From Scatophagus argus (Eukaryota > Chordata > Actinopteri > Scatophagidae): a stretch of 64,000 nt of DNA. The stretch is taken from contig NC_058506.1 in NCBI RefSeq assembly GCF_020382885.2, forward strand, positions 5,394,001 through 5,458,000, read 5' to 3'. Both the position numbers and the translations under genes were made by a program. Below, one piece after another: positions 37,401 through 51,400 of the stretch (position 1 is its first letter; every line of letters starts with the position of its first letter). The notes beneath the pieces were generated by a model. The model was not told the origin of the DNA, did no database searches, and saw nothing but the letters and a program-made list of their open reading frames with translations.

Positions 37401-39452
37401 TCGAGAGTAACAGGCATAGTATAGTGAGCTGTAGCACCAGTCATCTTCGTCAAAAAAACTGAACAAAACAAAACTTGCGCTGGCATGGTTGGGATTTAAT
37501 TTACTTTTTACAAATCTTATCATGGAGTCTTCTGCAGATATGACAAAGTCAAGACAGCAACTTCAGGACATGGCAATGTATCTGTGGAAGAAAAAACCAA
37601 GAAAAGAAAAATACCACCACCAAAACAAATTCCAACCCTCCATGTTGCTAACATGTCAGCCATAAAAAACTAAATAAATAAAGCAGTGGAATTAGACCAT
37701 TACTAAACAAACATATGTTGTAAACATGTTTAACATCAACAAACAACTAGATAACTAATTGATAAATTAAAATCAAATAGTAATAATAGTTACTACTGTA
37801 ATAATTGAAGTTGGTGAAACTGTAAAAACAGGCAGTTTCCATTTAAGAGGGATGGAGCATAAAGGCGATGACTTAAAGCATTCAGGAGGTTCAGATCTGC
37901 ACTGTGTTGAGAGCTTCTCTAAGAGTTATGTTTGCCTGACAAGGATGCAAAGATGAGAAACCCCCTTTTCTCATATAGGTCATTTAGTGTTTGAAGACCT
38001 TTGGGTCGAGATCAGAGCATGACAGGGACAATAAGTGGCTGTTCGAAATCGGTGTGTGGATTGAGCCTCTGTATAGATCATGTTGTTTTCTGAATTGTAG
38101 CCAAATATTGATTGTACTAGTGCCAAATGGGCTGTTTTAAGGGCCACTGTGGGAAGCTAGTTTTGGTTTTAGTTTTGTAACTTTTTAACATTGCAGGACA
38201 TAAGACCATGTCTGATACCTCACATCATGTTCTATAAAATAGATAAATAAGACGAAGTTACAGGATGATGTAGAGCAAGTTTTACCGGGTTAGAAACCTG
38301 TAGTTGGATTATCATTTGCGTTGTTACATTGAACTTGTGTATGCACTTTGCACCACATCTTGACATTTAATCTGGACCATGAAACAGAAGGTTTGCAAAT
38401 ATTACTCTGACCTATGACCTTGTCACTAATTTCACACCTCTGCTTATCCTGTTAGCACACAAGATCCATTTAATGGTAGCCAACTGAAAATCTATTGGCA
38501 GCTAAGCAGATTTCCATGTGCCTGATGGATGCTCACATAGCCTGTAAAATGAGAGACATCACTGTAAGGAATTATCAGAACAACTTGCTTACATTGCTGC
38601 AACTAACAACATACACCTCTTCAATGTGGCCATAACAAACATTGTTGATATTGAAAACATCTGAAATCATTGATTGAGTTATTTTATTATTCTGAACAGA
38701 GTAAATAGATATTTAGATTGTAAAGGTCATAGAGAGTGTAGTAAAACAGACAGAAGTGCAACACATGAAGGCAGTTAAGTCAACTTAAGCCATGTAGGTC
38801 TGCCAGCCAGTAACCTGCCACATACAGTTATGCCAGCAGACATATTTTGCCTGTAGTAGTGCTGTTTTTTGTCATTAATTCTTCCGTTAAACTATTTATT
38901 CTATTCAATTTTAGTGTGATTTTAGTTTATTTTTTAGTGCTCTTATTTATTAGCTTACTATTTATAGCCTTTTTCTTGCACTGATTGGTGGATGAATTAC
39001 TGATTGGTGGATGTTTGTAATATACATTTGTTTTTATGTGATGCATGAAAATGACAGAGGAATCTGAATCTGAATCCGAACACCTCAGTCCATTTTTCCT
39101 TTGTTTGGTTGAGGCAGACTCTCATCAATTAACCAAGGTAGTAATCTGCAACGTGGTCTTCCCCACCCCCACCTTTATTACCCAATCACAGTGTTGTTAA
39201 AACCCGTAATGAACTGTTAACACTGGAGAACGTCTGTGGCCACTGAGGCTTAGAGGGGAGCATCATTAATTGATGAATTAGAAATTTTTATTTGGACATT
39301 TCAGACCATTGGGGGTCATCAGTTGTGTTCTTCAGCAGGGGGCTGTCACTCTTGGATTATTATTCATAATTATGCCATTATTTACAGCAGGGTACCTCAT
39401 TTAGTTTTCGTATGACCAGTTCCATCCATAACTGATAACTGTGTCCAGGGCA

Positions 39453-39488
<36 letters not shown>

Positions 39489-42400
39489 CATATGGCATGA
39501 AGCAGGTATACAAGAATACAATGAATCTTTGTAGTCCTATGTAAGAAAAGTAAAACATTTTATAAAAAGGAAAGCAAGTGAAACTGTGGCTGGAAATGGC
39601 CTCGTGTTCAGCAAACCCTGACATGAACTGACAAGGTTATAAATCAAATGCATAGAAAGATGGCTGTTTTTACTGTGTAGGTGAAGTTAGTCATCAGATC
39701 TCCATGATGCACCATGACTTAGCCCACTGAGCAGAGTTATTCCACATGTGGGATTCCACATACAACTATGGACTGACAACTATGGACTGCTCTGGTGCTC
39801 TTGATTGACTAAATCTTTGTTGGCAAATTTAACCAAAGTAGTAATCTGCAACATGGTCTGCTGTCTTCTACACTCCTACCACTTCATTATGCAATCACAG
39901 GATTGTTAAAACCCCTGACGAAGTGTCAGTATACAACATGGGAGTCAGCCACAGAAGCTGGGGCCACAGATCTCTAGTAGCCAACTAACATTTTTATCAT
40001 TCATTTAAAGCATTGTGGCAATATTTAGACACAAGCTTGGGCAATATAGAAATTAAGTATTTAAGATAGAAGAGTGTGCTTCAATGTAGAAACAACTTGT
40101 AGAGAGATTTTGCTGTAGCTTTTTAAATCCTGTACTTTCTAAGTACTTGTCTTTTGCGAAAAACAAAACTGTGCAGAACTTGGTCTTGGGTGGAGTAGTC
40201 TTTCATTGTTTAATATATAAGGTTTGTACGTTTGGAACAAATTTGTGTACAAAAATTAAACTGCAGCACAAACTAAAAACAGTTAAATTGATTAAATGTA
40301 GCTACAATCTTTTATTTATTTTATTATCTTATTTTAGGCCTGATGGGGAACAAGTTGAAGAGGGAACATATCTAAATGTTTGGATGCCTTTACATTTACT
40401 CTTTCTAATTTACAGTTTTGTTTGCTGTTGATGACTGAAAAAAAAACCATGAAATTTAATTTATTAAATTCATATAAATAATATATATATAAATAATTCT
40501 GGATGATGTACAAATGTGTTCAATTGATTGCATTGAGTATTCCAGTGGTCCCAGTGGCGTCTGCCATCTTGAACTATCATAAAAAACCTGTATTAGTCTG
40601 TGAGTGCAAATTACATGAAGCAGTTGTCATTGTCAGTCTTTTCACTTCATGGAAAAAAAGAAGCACGATTCCTTCGAAGGCTAATGAGCTCGTTGACTGT
40701 GTGATCCCAAGTCTTTAACACCTGTCTGAATACCATATGGCTGCCTCTCTAATGATTGTTAGATTTACACACGTCGAGTTCCAAATGGAGCCACAAAGAG
40801 CTGATATACAAACGAAACCCTGTTTCTCCTCACTAGCACCACTGAAGACCGTCCTTCTTCCCGACGGACTCTGCATTCAGCTGTGAGCCCTTCCTGTCAT
40901 TATGAAGCTAAGGTCAGGCTGGCACAGTCTGATATCCTTTGAAAGTGCTCATTTGTTCAGTGTTGTTCCATTATAAAGCCTATTGTCCAGTGGCTAGGGC
41001 CCTTGCCACGTACAGTTAAACTACAGCCACTGCCCAATCTGTCAATGAAAAGTGTTACCCTGGAGGCCTTAGAAGTATATGTTTAGGCTGTTTGACTTTT
41101 CAGCCTTGACAAAATGCTGAAGCTAAACTTTGTTTACATTTTGGGTTCTTCCATTCACACAAGGAATTCCTGTACCTTAATTAATCCAGTTAGCAGAGAT
41201 ATTTCCTGTCTTGTATAATAACCTAAATGTAAGAGTATTTGTCACTCAAACTGGCGTCAGCTGTGGTTCCATAACCTGTAAATATAGATGCTTTTACTGT
41301 GACCTAAAATGACCTAATTGTTGCACAGCAAAAAATTCTGGAGAGCTAGAGCAAGTGCAGTCAGATTTCTCAAAGACAGCATTAAAAGTCAGTTTTGCTG
41401 CTGATCTGTTGTTGAATGCAGAAGGGTGAGTATTTGATGCACTGATGTCAGTCCATCAGCCCAGTTTGGACCGAGTTCGTACTACTCGTAATCTTCTTTA
41501 TTCTGGAATCTAAGAGAGGATGTACTGATGGCTGAGTCAACTGTGAATCATTCACATTCACTTATTGTTCTGCTTCTGATGATCATGAGCCTAACATCTG
41601 CAATGCTATGAGAATCCTTATAAATTGCACATATGTGTATAAAAGGAATGGCTGCAAGTAATGATTACTTTCATAATTGCTTCACTACTTTATCAATTAC
41701 ACTTATTAATCCAATGTAAAATCTTCATTTGTCTTCTATTGTCTGACCAACAACCCCAAACCTTAATATATTCAGTGTGCAATTATGTAAATAAGGGAAA
41801 CCCATTGGAGAAATTGCAACCATTTTTGGCGTTTTTTCATCAAGATTAATTCAAAAATAGTCAATTGCCTAATTGATTGATCAACATAATTGCAGCTCTG
41901 TGTGGCAGATCATTTGATTTTTTGCTGCACTTCCATATAACAATCCAGATAGGATTAACAGCTGTGTAAAATTTATTGCTGTTGTTGGTTCAGTATCACT
42001 CCTTTTTGCCACGTGGTCTAGTGTGTATGTATGTATGTATGTCATATGATTATGTTTCATTGGCCGGCCATGTGATAACTTGTGAATAATTGATAAAGCA
42101 GTGAGAGGGAAATCTCTGGAGTAATGGTCTCTTGCCATATTCCAGCCCAAACACCACTGTCTGTCTGTCTGCTGTCTGGTTCTCTCTCTGTGGAACAGAG
42201 GTGGAACAATGTGTTCAGTGTTGCGTTCACTTGCAGCTGTGGAGCCAAGAAATTAGAGTGTCACTTCCACATAATAAATTGCACATATGTGGCACATAGA
42301 GAATATAATTCTGCTGATCATAAGGTGTTTATTTTAAGGTCTTGGTTAGGGTTGGGTGATATGACTTACAATTTATGTCACAGCACTTTTTCTTAATTAA

Positions 42401-45400
42401 TTTTTAGTTGTTTTTTACAGTGACAGTATTTTCTCATGGTATTACAAAAGTAAAGGATGCTCCACTCAAACATGAAGGTACAACCATAGAGTTTTGGCAT
42501 TTAAGGGAGTATTTCTTAGGAAAGAAAAATAGTAGCAAGCCCCATAATGAATTAGTAATTGTAATGTGATTCTTTGTTTAGATGAGACAAGACTTAGGAT
42601 TAGACCTATCAGCAGAAAAAACGAAGTATATTTTAAGTACAATAGTGAGTATACTACAGGACATGTCTATCAAGTGTATACAGCAGCAACAGAAACACAT
42701 ACTGGCATGGCTCAGCAGAGGGGGCTTCCATGTAACAACAAAACTGACCTTGGTTGCAGTTTCTCGTATCCAGCCTGTTACTCTTGATATTTAACTGGCT
42801 TCAAATTAGGTCTAACATTCATACAGGTTCTCTTGACTATCCCTTAGTATTAATTACTCTGCTCCATAAAATGGCAAATGCAGAAGTTCCAAGTTTGAAG
42901 TTGGTATTAAAACTGAGCTTGAGTTTTGAATGGAGTCTTGTTTGGTACGTTACTGGTCCTCACTGAGAAAGCTGTGCGGGGTAGTTAACTTAGCACGCAC
43001 ATGAAATAGTTTTGCTGTGGGGACATTTTCATTAAACATCACTTTCTTGGACGATGGGAGTAGATGAAGTCTTTTGTGTTGTCTGCTTTCAGGCAGCTAC
43101 ATATTGCTCATCCTCAACAGGCTTTCTGATGTCTGTGACATTTCTGTATTGTTTAGTCCTGCTCCCAATGTACTAGGACGAATAGACTCATAACGAACTG
43201 CAAGTCTTTCCTCACAGAAAGTGAGGAATGTTTTTTTCCTGGATTGTAGCCACTCATCTGAAGGTCAAGAAAGGTCACTTTGGCATTTCTTTGCTAGAGT
43301 GGCCCTGCCAGATGTGTATTTCAGATGCGAGATGTGTATTTGAATGTGATTTGTAAAGCTTTGTTGTGGATCACTGCAGTAGCATTTAGACATTTGAATG
43401 GTACAGCACTGTTGTCAAGACTTATCGACTGTCTTGACTCTCTGCTGTGCTGTCCTGGACTGTGTGTTTAATAAATGGTCCTGTTGTCTTGAAGCCTGGT
43501 CTACCCCGTGGGCTTCTCAATATGTTAAAAATACAGTATCTGCCTCATGGCTAAGCCTACTTCCACATATGACAGGATCCACATGGAGACTATGTTTCAA
43601 AGGTTGACTTATTTCTTTATTTTGATTGTTACCTTTAATTAAGACGCGACCTAATTAAAAGTATTGAAAAACAATGAAGTTAACTCCCAGTGTCAAGGAC
43701 AGTCCAATCAATGTTCTATAATGACGCCAAGAGAGAACAAATAGTCAAACTCGTCTAAAAACTGTGAGTTCTTGAGTAGGTCGGCCATTGACTAAACAGA
43801 GGTACGATAGTTTTTCAGTCACTGAGTATGATTGTACATTAAAATGCCCCTAAAAGTAGCAGTGATTAATCATGTTTGCACCTGACTGTTGATATGTGAA
43901 TGGGGATTTCCAGTGCTCACTAAGTAATGGCTCAATACTGGAAACATCCGGGGGAATTTTCCAGCTCTTTATCAGTGAGCTCTTGGTGATGAGGGGCTGG
44001 ATACAGTGATGACAGTGATTGAGTGGGGGGAGGGATTTTTGGCAACATGGAGAAAGGCGACAGAGTCCTTGAGGGGCTGGTCAGATGCATTTTTTCCAAT
44101 TAATTTTATGCACTTTCTTTTCTGGCTGAGTGCATTGTAGCTTGTGGAAGTCATCCATAGAATTAAATTAGGTAAATGGTGTTCTTGTGTTGGATTGTTT
44201 TTATTAAATCTCCAGGTTAACATCAATCCCATAACTTTTCATTCACTTCAGAAATGCAGCCAAGAAATGACAATTGTAGTCTTTCTTTATTATTGCTTTT
44301 CTTCACATCATGTAGTGCTTACAAAGTATGAAAGAAATAAACATAAATTTGAAAATGTGTTTTGGGAGAAATATAATATTCAACATTTATGTGACTTTTA
44401 TATAGGAGGATGCTGGCTTAATGTGCATCCTCTTCCTCTCCACAATTACTGAAGCCAAATGTAGTATCTCTTCACTATTGTTGATGACTGATGTGGATTT
44501 AAATGGTGAAGCAGATTCAGTTAACCCATTTCTAAGTGTGTCTGTTGTGCTAGACCACAAATTAAGTTGTGCCTAGTGTGATAGCAGGGGGTCGAGGGGC
44601 TTGTATGCATATGTAATTTTCTTTGACAAGATGAAGGGTTATATTCTTTTGAAGCTCTCGGGCTTGAACCTGTAGAGGGTCAGGGTAGAAACAAATCATC
44701 TCCAGCACATTCTATCTCCCGTCTATCCATTTCTGCTGACACTGCACTAAATGGAATAATTTGGCGACCCCTCCTTCTGTTCATCTTTTGACTTTTTGAA
44801 AGCCAGATGTTCGCTGTCTGGCTGATGCCTTATTAAGCTTGTGCAGGCTCGGGGCTTTGTGACATTTTTATTTGTGGACTGTGAGATGTTGAGGCAGCCA
44901 TGCTGCTGTGGATTTTAATTACTGTGTTGGTAGGGCAGTGTTGTAATGGCTTTTTAATAAAGAAGCCTCAAACCATTAAACAGACCAGATCTGAAGGCTG
45001 ATGGGATGCGTTATTGTAATTAGCATTAGACCTACCACACATGGCAGATGCACAGGCTTCCATATTGAAATTTTATTTTTGTGTGTGTGAAATTGTTACT
45101 GGCCTAACAGATGAATAAGTCCAATGCTACATAAGAATACATCATGATATTTCTCTAATGGTTGAAAAGCCCTTTGCTAGTTATAAACTACATAGTTTAT
45201 AGAACACAAAGATTGTGCAAGAATTTACATCTATAATCATTTAAAATCACATCTCATATTTTAAACAAAGGTACTAACAAGCATTTCCAGACAGTGCATT
45301 TCGTTTTTGCCTCACCCAGAGGACCTTTGTGTGAGCAGTGGTAGATGTATATTGCTGGACTCTTTTGGGGGGCGGTCTCATGTTGGCTCTTTGTTCTCCA

Positions 45401-48400
45401 AAGCCGTAAGATGGACCTCCTAATCTGTCACCGTCAGGTACCCTGGGGGAGATGAGTTGTGATAAATACAGGAGGGGATTTGAGAGGACACTCAAGAGGG
45501 CTTCTTCATGACTTATATATGAGTGTAGGGAGAGAGCTGCTGTTAATAAACTACCTCAGGCCACAAACAGCTTTGTGGTTCTTTTCATGTTCAGTTTTTT
45601 AAAGAGATATTTCTCTGCTTGTGTGAGACCACTGTAGATAGCCTCCCTGTGCCCTAACCCCAAGAAAGCTTTGCATTTGCTTCAGCACGTACGGATGGCC
45701 AAGATTTTGTTCTGTGAATAAGGTGCATATTGCTACCTTGATTGTAGTACTTACAACAAAACACAGGCTTGGAAAGCTGAATGCAGTAACATGTAGTATT
45801 GCATTGGAGACAAACATTTCTGAGCATTCTTTGCACCTGCAAATTCATGTGCACATAAAGTAAAATCAGTGGAGTGTCAAACCACAAGAGACGTGGGTGA
45901 TAACAGAGTAAAACAAAAAAGACAACAAAGTAATCTCTATTCTTGAAGATCAAACCAGATAGATTCTACAACTGTTTTCATGTTTGACAGCAGAGCAGGT
46001 TAGGAAACCTCATTAGAAAACCACTGATGTTGTAGGAGACAGAGTCATTGATTTAGCTACAAATTGTAACGCTTCACTGATATTGTGAAGTCTGTTAGTA
46101 TCCACATGAGTGGAGTTTCTCTGCTGGTCTCTGCTGGGTATAGTTTTTCTCCTTTATGCCTCAGCAGGTAATTAAAACTGTGTTCAGGAGTACATTTCTC
46201 CGACCATGTGGTGTTTGAAGGTTGGGCTTTTGCCTTTCTATTATTACTGGGAGTGGACAAGGCCTGGTTTAATTAAGGCACATTCCCAGATTCAGCAGAC
46301 TGCCTCCTCCATGCCAGTCCTCCGAGCGACAAGCTCAGCAGTGTGTACTTGCAGGCTGTGAATTATGCATTTTTAAAAATTAAACTGTTGAAGAGCCAGG
46401 ATAAGAAAATGGTGGTAAATCAGATAAACGTACTCCACAACCTCTCACAGTAATTATTTTAGAGAAACCAAAGTAGTCTGTTTAAATAAAAAATTCTTAT
46501 GCGTCTCTGATAGAAGCTGCCTCTGAGAAAAACAATGATTATCATAATGTAAAAATTCCCCTTAAAGCTTCAACACTGTGCTGCTGCTTTCTTTTCAGAC
46601 CTACTGATTTGTTACAATGTATGAAACAGTTGTTATTCAGTTTCTGCTTTGTGTTATCCTTTTTCCATCCCAGTCGTGCAAAACGTAAATGAATGTTTTC
46701 ATATTTTTTGGCCCAGTCTATAATTAGTGGCCTCTTGATGTATTGCTTTAGTAGCAGCAGACCCTATGGTTATGTGGGCTGCGGCTGTAATACAAACTGA
46801 AAGGACTTGAGATGATGCTGTATACCAATTGCAAATTGGAGTTTTAATACAGCCACTTCAGATAGCATGTCCAGCAAAGAGTTAATGGAAAATGGAAACG
46901 AATAGAAAAGGTCAATGGAAAAATGTGTATTACTCAGCGTGTGCCTATGTGCATGTCTTTGTCTTTGTCTTGCTGTCTCCTTAAAGACAGCTTGTAGTGG
47001 GGGATTTCTAGCTGTCAGTAAAAATGCTGATGATGGTGTTCCAGTGAAACCAGACTGTAGACATTTCCATACGGCCTACAAAAGCTCGCCGTGGATCCCA
47101 GACAAAAGGATAATCTGCTTGTGAGACCTTATGAATATGTAAGAATATATCTGCGGACGTTTAATGATCTAGTCACATCTTTGTTGAAAGGTAACTAAAT
47201 CCCCTATTGTGTCAAAAATATAACAACATGCCACATTTGCTCTCCTCCTTTCCTTATAGCCTTTAAAGGATACTTAAATGTATTGTCATGTAATGTATTT
47301 GGTTTTTTCTGCTTTTCTTTAAGTCAGACACACTGTATACTAATCACTGCTGTAGAGATAAATACCAAATATGTTTTCTCTTTGAATGTGTTGTCAGTGC
47401 ATTAGGCTTTCAGGACCACAGTGAGAATGTCTGAATGACTGGCTGACTGCTGTATTTTACTATCCCTGTATGGATGTGATATGCCTGGCTCATTTTAAAC
47501 CCTTATGAAACATGGACAAACGTGAATGCCATAGAATTTTCTTTTATTATCTAGTTTCACAGTCAGCCCAGTTCATCCCTTTATGCCAATTTGTTTTCTT
47601 GAACTTATTTATTCTTTCATGTGTTTTCCATCTTCAGGACTCTTTAGAAGATAGCTGGTGTTGAAACTGGCAATACTACTGTTACCCCTCCAAACTAAAG
47701 CCTTACATACTGTAAATGTTTCCCAATGGGCATTTTCCAGTGTAAAATATTGTCAAATTGTTGTTGACTCTGGCTAATATTACACCACTGGAAATCGATT
47801 CTTCATGCTGTGTAAGCTGCTGTTTTAGTGTGGTGAAGAATTGGTTTCCAGGATAGCAAACAGCAGTTTTATTAGGATAAAAGTAGTTTATTGCTAAAGT
47901 AATAAATAAACAGATACACAAAGGACAAATGCTTGAAGTTACACAAGTCTCTTGCCGTTTGTATTGGCTACTCGTGCAGTAGCAGTTTTTGAATAGAGTA
48001 CATGGTGTTGGATTGGTACATGGACTTGCATACTCACTCATACCTGAATACAGCATTTTAGGCTGTATGGACACATTTCCAATACTTTTATTACTAACAG
48101 AACAACTCTAATGCAGCTGTATAAACAAGTACATAAGGCTTGTCATACAGTGATTGAGGTCAGTTTAACATGGCAATTTGTCATGGTAACATGTTTTCTA
48201 TCTGCTGTTTATCATTAATCTATCCGCTGTGTCTGTGTTGCTTCTCTACTTTAAGACTTGCAACAAAATGTTCATGAAAGTGGATGAATTCCAGAAAACC
48301 CAAAGCCATTTTTACTCAGGCCCTTAGAGGCACATAAAGCAGCTTCTGACCCAGATAATCAAAAGTCGCTTTAGCCTTTTCTCTTTACAAAGCTCAGTCT

Positions 48401-51400
48401 TGTTGGTGTCAGCTTGTTCTAAGAAATAAGTCATGTAAGTTGATAATTAGTAACAAGTCACTTGTGATGCTTTTCTTAAATCTTGCTCTTTTATTATAGT
48501 ACTTAACTCAATTTAGGTCCTTTTGATTGGCCTTTAAAACTTAATTTTATGATAAGTGGGATGAAAGTGACTCCTAATTGCTCCAGTTACACTTACTAAC
48601 AAGATCAGTAACATATGTCGGTGCTGGAACCACCTGCTGTGTTCCCAAATAGTGACAGGCATGTGATGGTAGAGTTTGTCCTGCAGTGCGTATTCTTAGA
48701 GTTTAGAGTACAAGAATAGTCTCATTAGTAGTCTCAATAGTCTCACACAGATCTCTTTTACAGAAAATTAAGGGATTATAATAAACAGTGTGACTGTAGT
48801 GTGTTTTTAATTATTGCTGACAGATTCAAACAGAGTGTAGGGACATGGCTCCATTTGGTCAGTCTGCCCTGCCCAAAGGCACGGGCAGACAGACAGACAT
48901 CTGCGTGAAGACCCTGCCCTCCTGCCACTGAGTTACATCTGCCTTGCTTACTGAGCCAGGCGCATGTGAAAACAGCACTGCTGTGAGAGAGGAGAACTGG
49001 CTGAATGCTAATACACCGGCCTTCAGTGGACCTCACCACCTGCAGCCCTTTTCTGTTTCAGCAAGAGAAGCAAGGGCAGGCTGGTTTTTAGTTTGTAAGA
49101 AGCCAGCATTACCTCATGCCTACAGAAAACATCCTGTGTGTTTCAGTGGGATTCCTAGGGAACAATTACGAGACATGGATGGACTCCAAGATCATTAGAA
49201 TCAGAATGAAGGCGGGCGGAGGCTGAGTTCATTCTGGCTGGCCTTCTTCTGAGGTGATTGATTGGGCTTTAGCATCGTCCTCCTGAGAGGGCAACTGGGA
49301 CATTGGGACCGGCTGAGTCCTCTAACTGATGGCAAAATAACTGTCAAGGACACAAAGGTTCATCTGGGAGCTGAGGCTAACTCTCTCTGAACCATTTATG
49401 AGTGTTTGCTGTGTAGAAAAGGCAACATAGCAACTCAGCTCTACATTATGAAGTAGAGACAGAGTTCCATTTTTAAAATAGTACATACATGGAGTTTTTT
49501 AGTACATTTTTACCTTTTGTGTTACATAACACTTGCTCTAGTTAGGCACTTTGTTTCATCTCTTCATTATTATCCTTACTGTTGTCTCACAGATAATAGC
49601 CTTACTGTTTTCTGATTCATCCTCCTTGGAAGCACTGTCAGAGCTGTCTTGAGGTCTGCTGCTGTGCTTACAACTGGTAATTCAAACTGAATACATTGTA
49701 CTGCTGCTTCAGCTTTGCACTGGTATTGAAACCTTCCTGTTTCCTTTCACCCTCCATAGTTGCAAACAAGACAATCCCCATGCGAATTTTAAATTTAACC
49801 CCTATTTAGGGCTGCAAGTAACATTTATTTTTGTTATTGATTAATCTGCTCGTCGTATTCTAGATTAATCAATTTATTGTTGGGTCCATAAAGCAGACAG
49901 ACAATGTCAAGATAGTAGTCTCTCATAGTCAAAGGGGCTGTTTTTAAATGTCTTGATTTTTAAGTCTGAAACAAAGAAAAGCTGGAAATCTCCATAACTG
50001 ACAGGCTGACAGCAGCACTGACTGCCATTATTGCAGGAATTAAACAAAGATCAGAATAGCTGGCAGTTGTTTTTCTGTCGATCAATCAATTGTTGAAACT
50101 CTGACTTTCTAGTTATTGATTTTATGTCCTAGTTTTGACATCTCACTGCTATTTTCTGCTCCTTTTTTTCCTAACAGATCTGTTTTTGTTATGCTGCAAG
50201 ATAAAATCTACCATGCAGAACAATAAAGACTGAGCAGAATTGACCTAATAACCACTGAAACACGTTGTGGTCAGGCAGTAAAAAGAATTATTGAGGTTAG
50301 CGGCTGACTGCTTTTTATTTTTTTGATTGGAAGTTGGTCCATATTGCGGTTTGGATATTCATAGCAGATCTGGCTAAAATGTTTCAAAGGAGTGAGGAGA
50401 ATGGAGAGGCAGCCACAGTGAACCGGGTGGAGGATGAGGTGCGGGCAACATATCTGAACAGTACTTTTACTGTACAATTCCTTAGTTGTAGAAAAGTGTC
50501 ATGTCTTCTAATCATAGCTGCTTACAGTGCAGCATAGTGCAGATGTCTCAACCATAAAGAAACTCTATATTATGTGGAAAATTTTCTCTTTTTTGACTCT
50601 GTGTGTTTTGTGTCACAACATTTGAATGGATTTTGAGAATGTAGTAGATAGTAACATTACAATACAAGAGATAAATCAACCCAAGACAAGTGAATAAGCT
50701 GTGTCCCTGAAAAATTCATGTATCATCAACAAAGCAAGTAGTCTGGTCAAGAACTGCTGTTCATACGTTTTCATGACAAGCTGTTCACTCTAATGTGCAG
50801 TTTCTCCATGGGCCCTAATACATCATCTGAGGAGGATTCCCCCATGCATGCGATTCTGACCAGGAAAACGAGTGTGCAGTTCATGTAAAGAACACCAACA
50901 TGGTGCTATTGTATTAAATTCGTCCGTCAGTTCAGACAGCTCATCCTACAATTAATTTTTAGACTTTGTAGTCGATGCTAACAGTGGTGTCTGGCTCCAG
51001 CATTTAACTGGAGCTTGGCCAGTTGAATAATTTTAATGTGAAACAGCAGTAGCATATTTAATTTACATTTGCAGCAACTTAATACAGATCAGACATAAAC
51101 TAGTGTAAAGAGAATAAACATCATCAAAGTGGTTATCACTCAATTTTGCAGGATTATGTGTATGTATAGTTTTGCTCCAGCGTGGGAATGGCAGACTCTA
51201 CTATAAGTAAATATGTGGAGAGATAGTTGCTGAATGTAAATGCACTGAATGGCTGTTGCATAAAACATACAGACCATAATTAGTATGAAAAATGGGGTTT
51301 GATTTCTTGAAAGTCTTAATATTTTAAATGCAAAGTGGTCTAATAGCTCCAGTAGTTTCCAAATATATGAGGTACAGTAATACTTAAAGTTGAAACAATC

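Noticed and set aside
48944..49198. 84-codon plus-strand frame in RIM-BP intron 2
   Set aside because: No similarity, and splice sites do not bracket it in phase 0.
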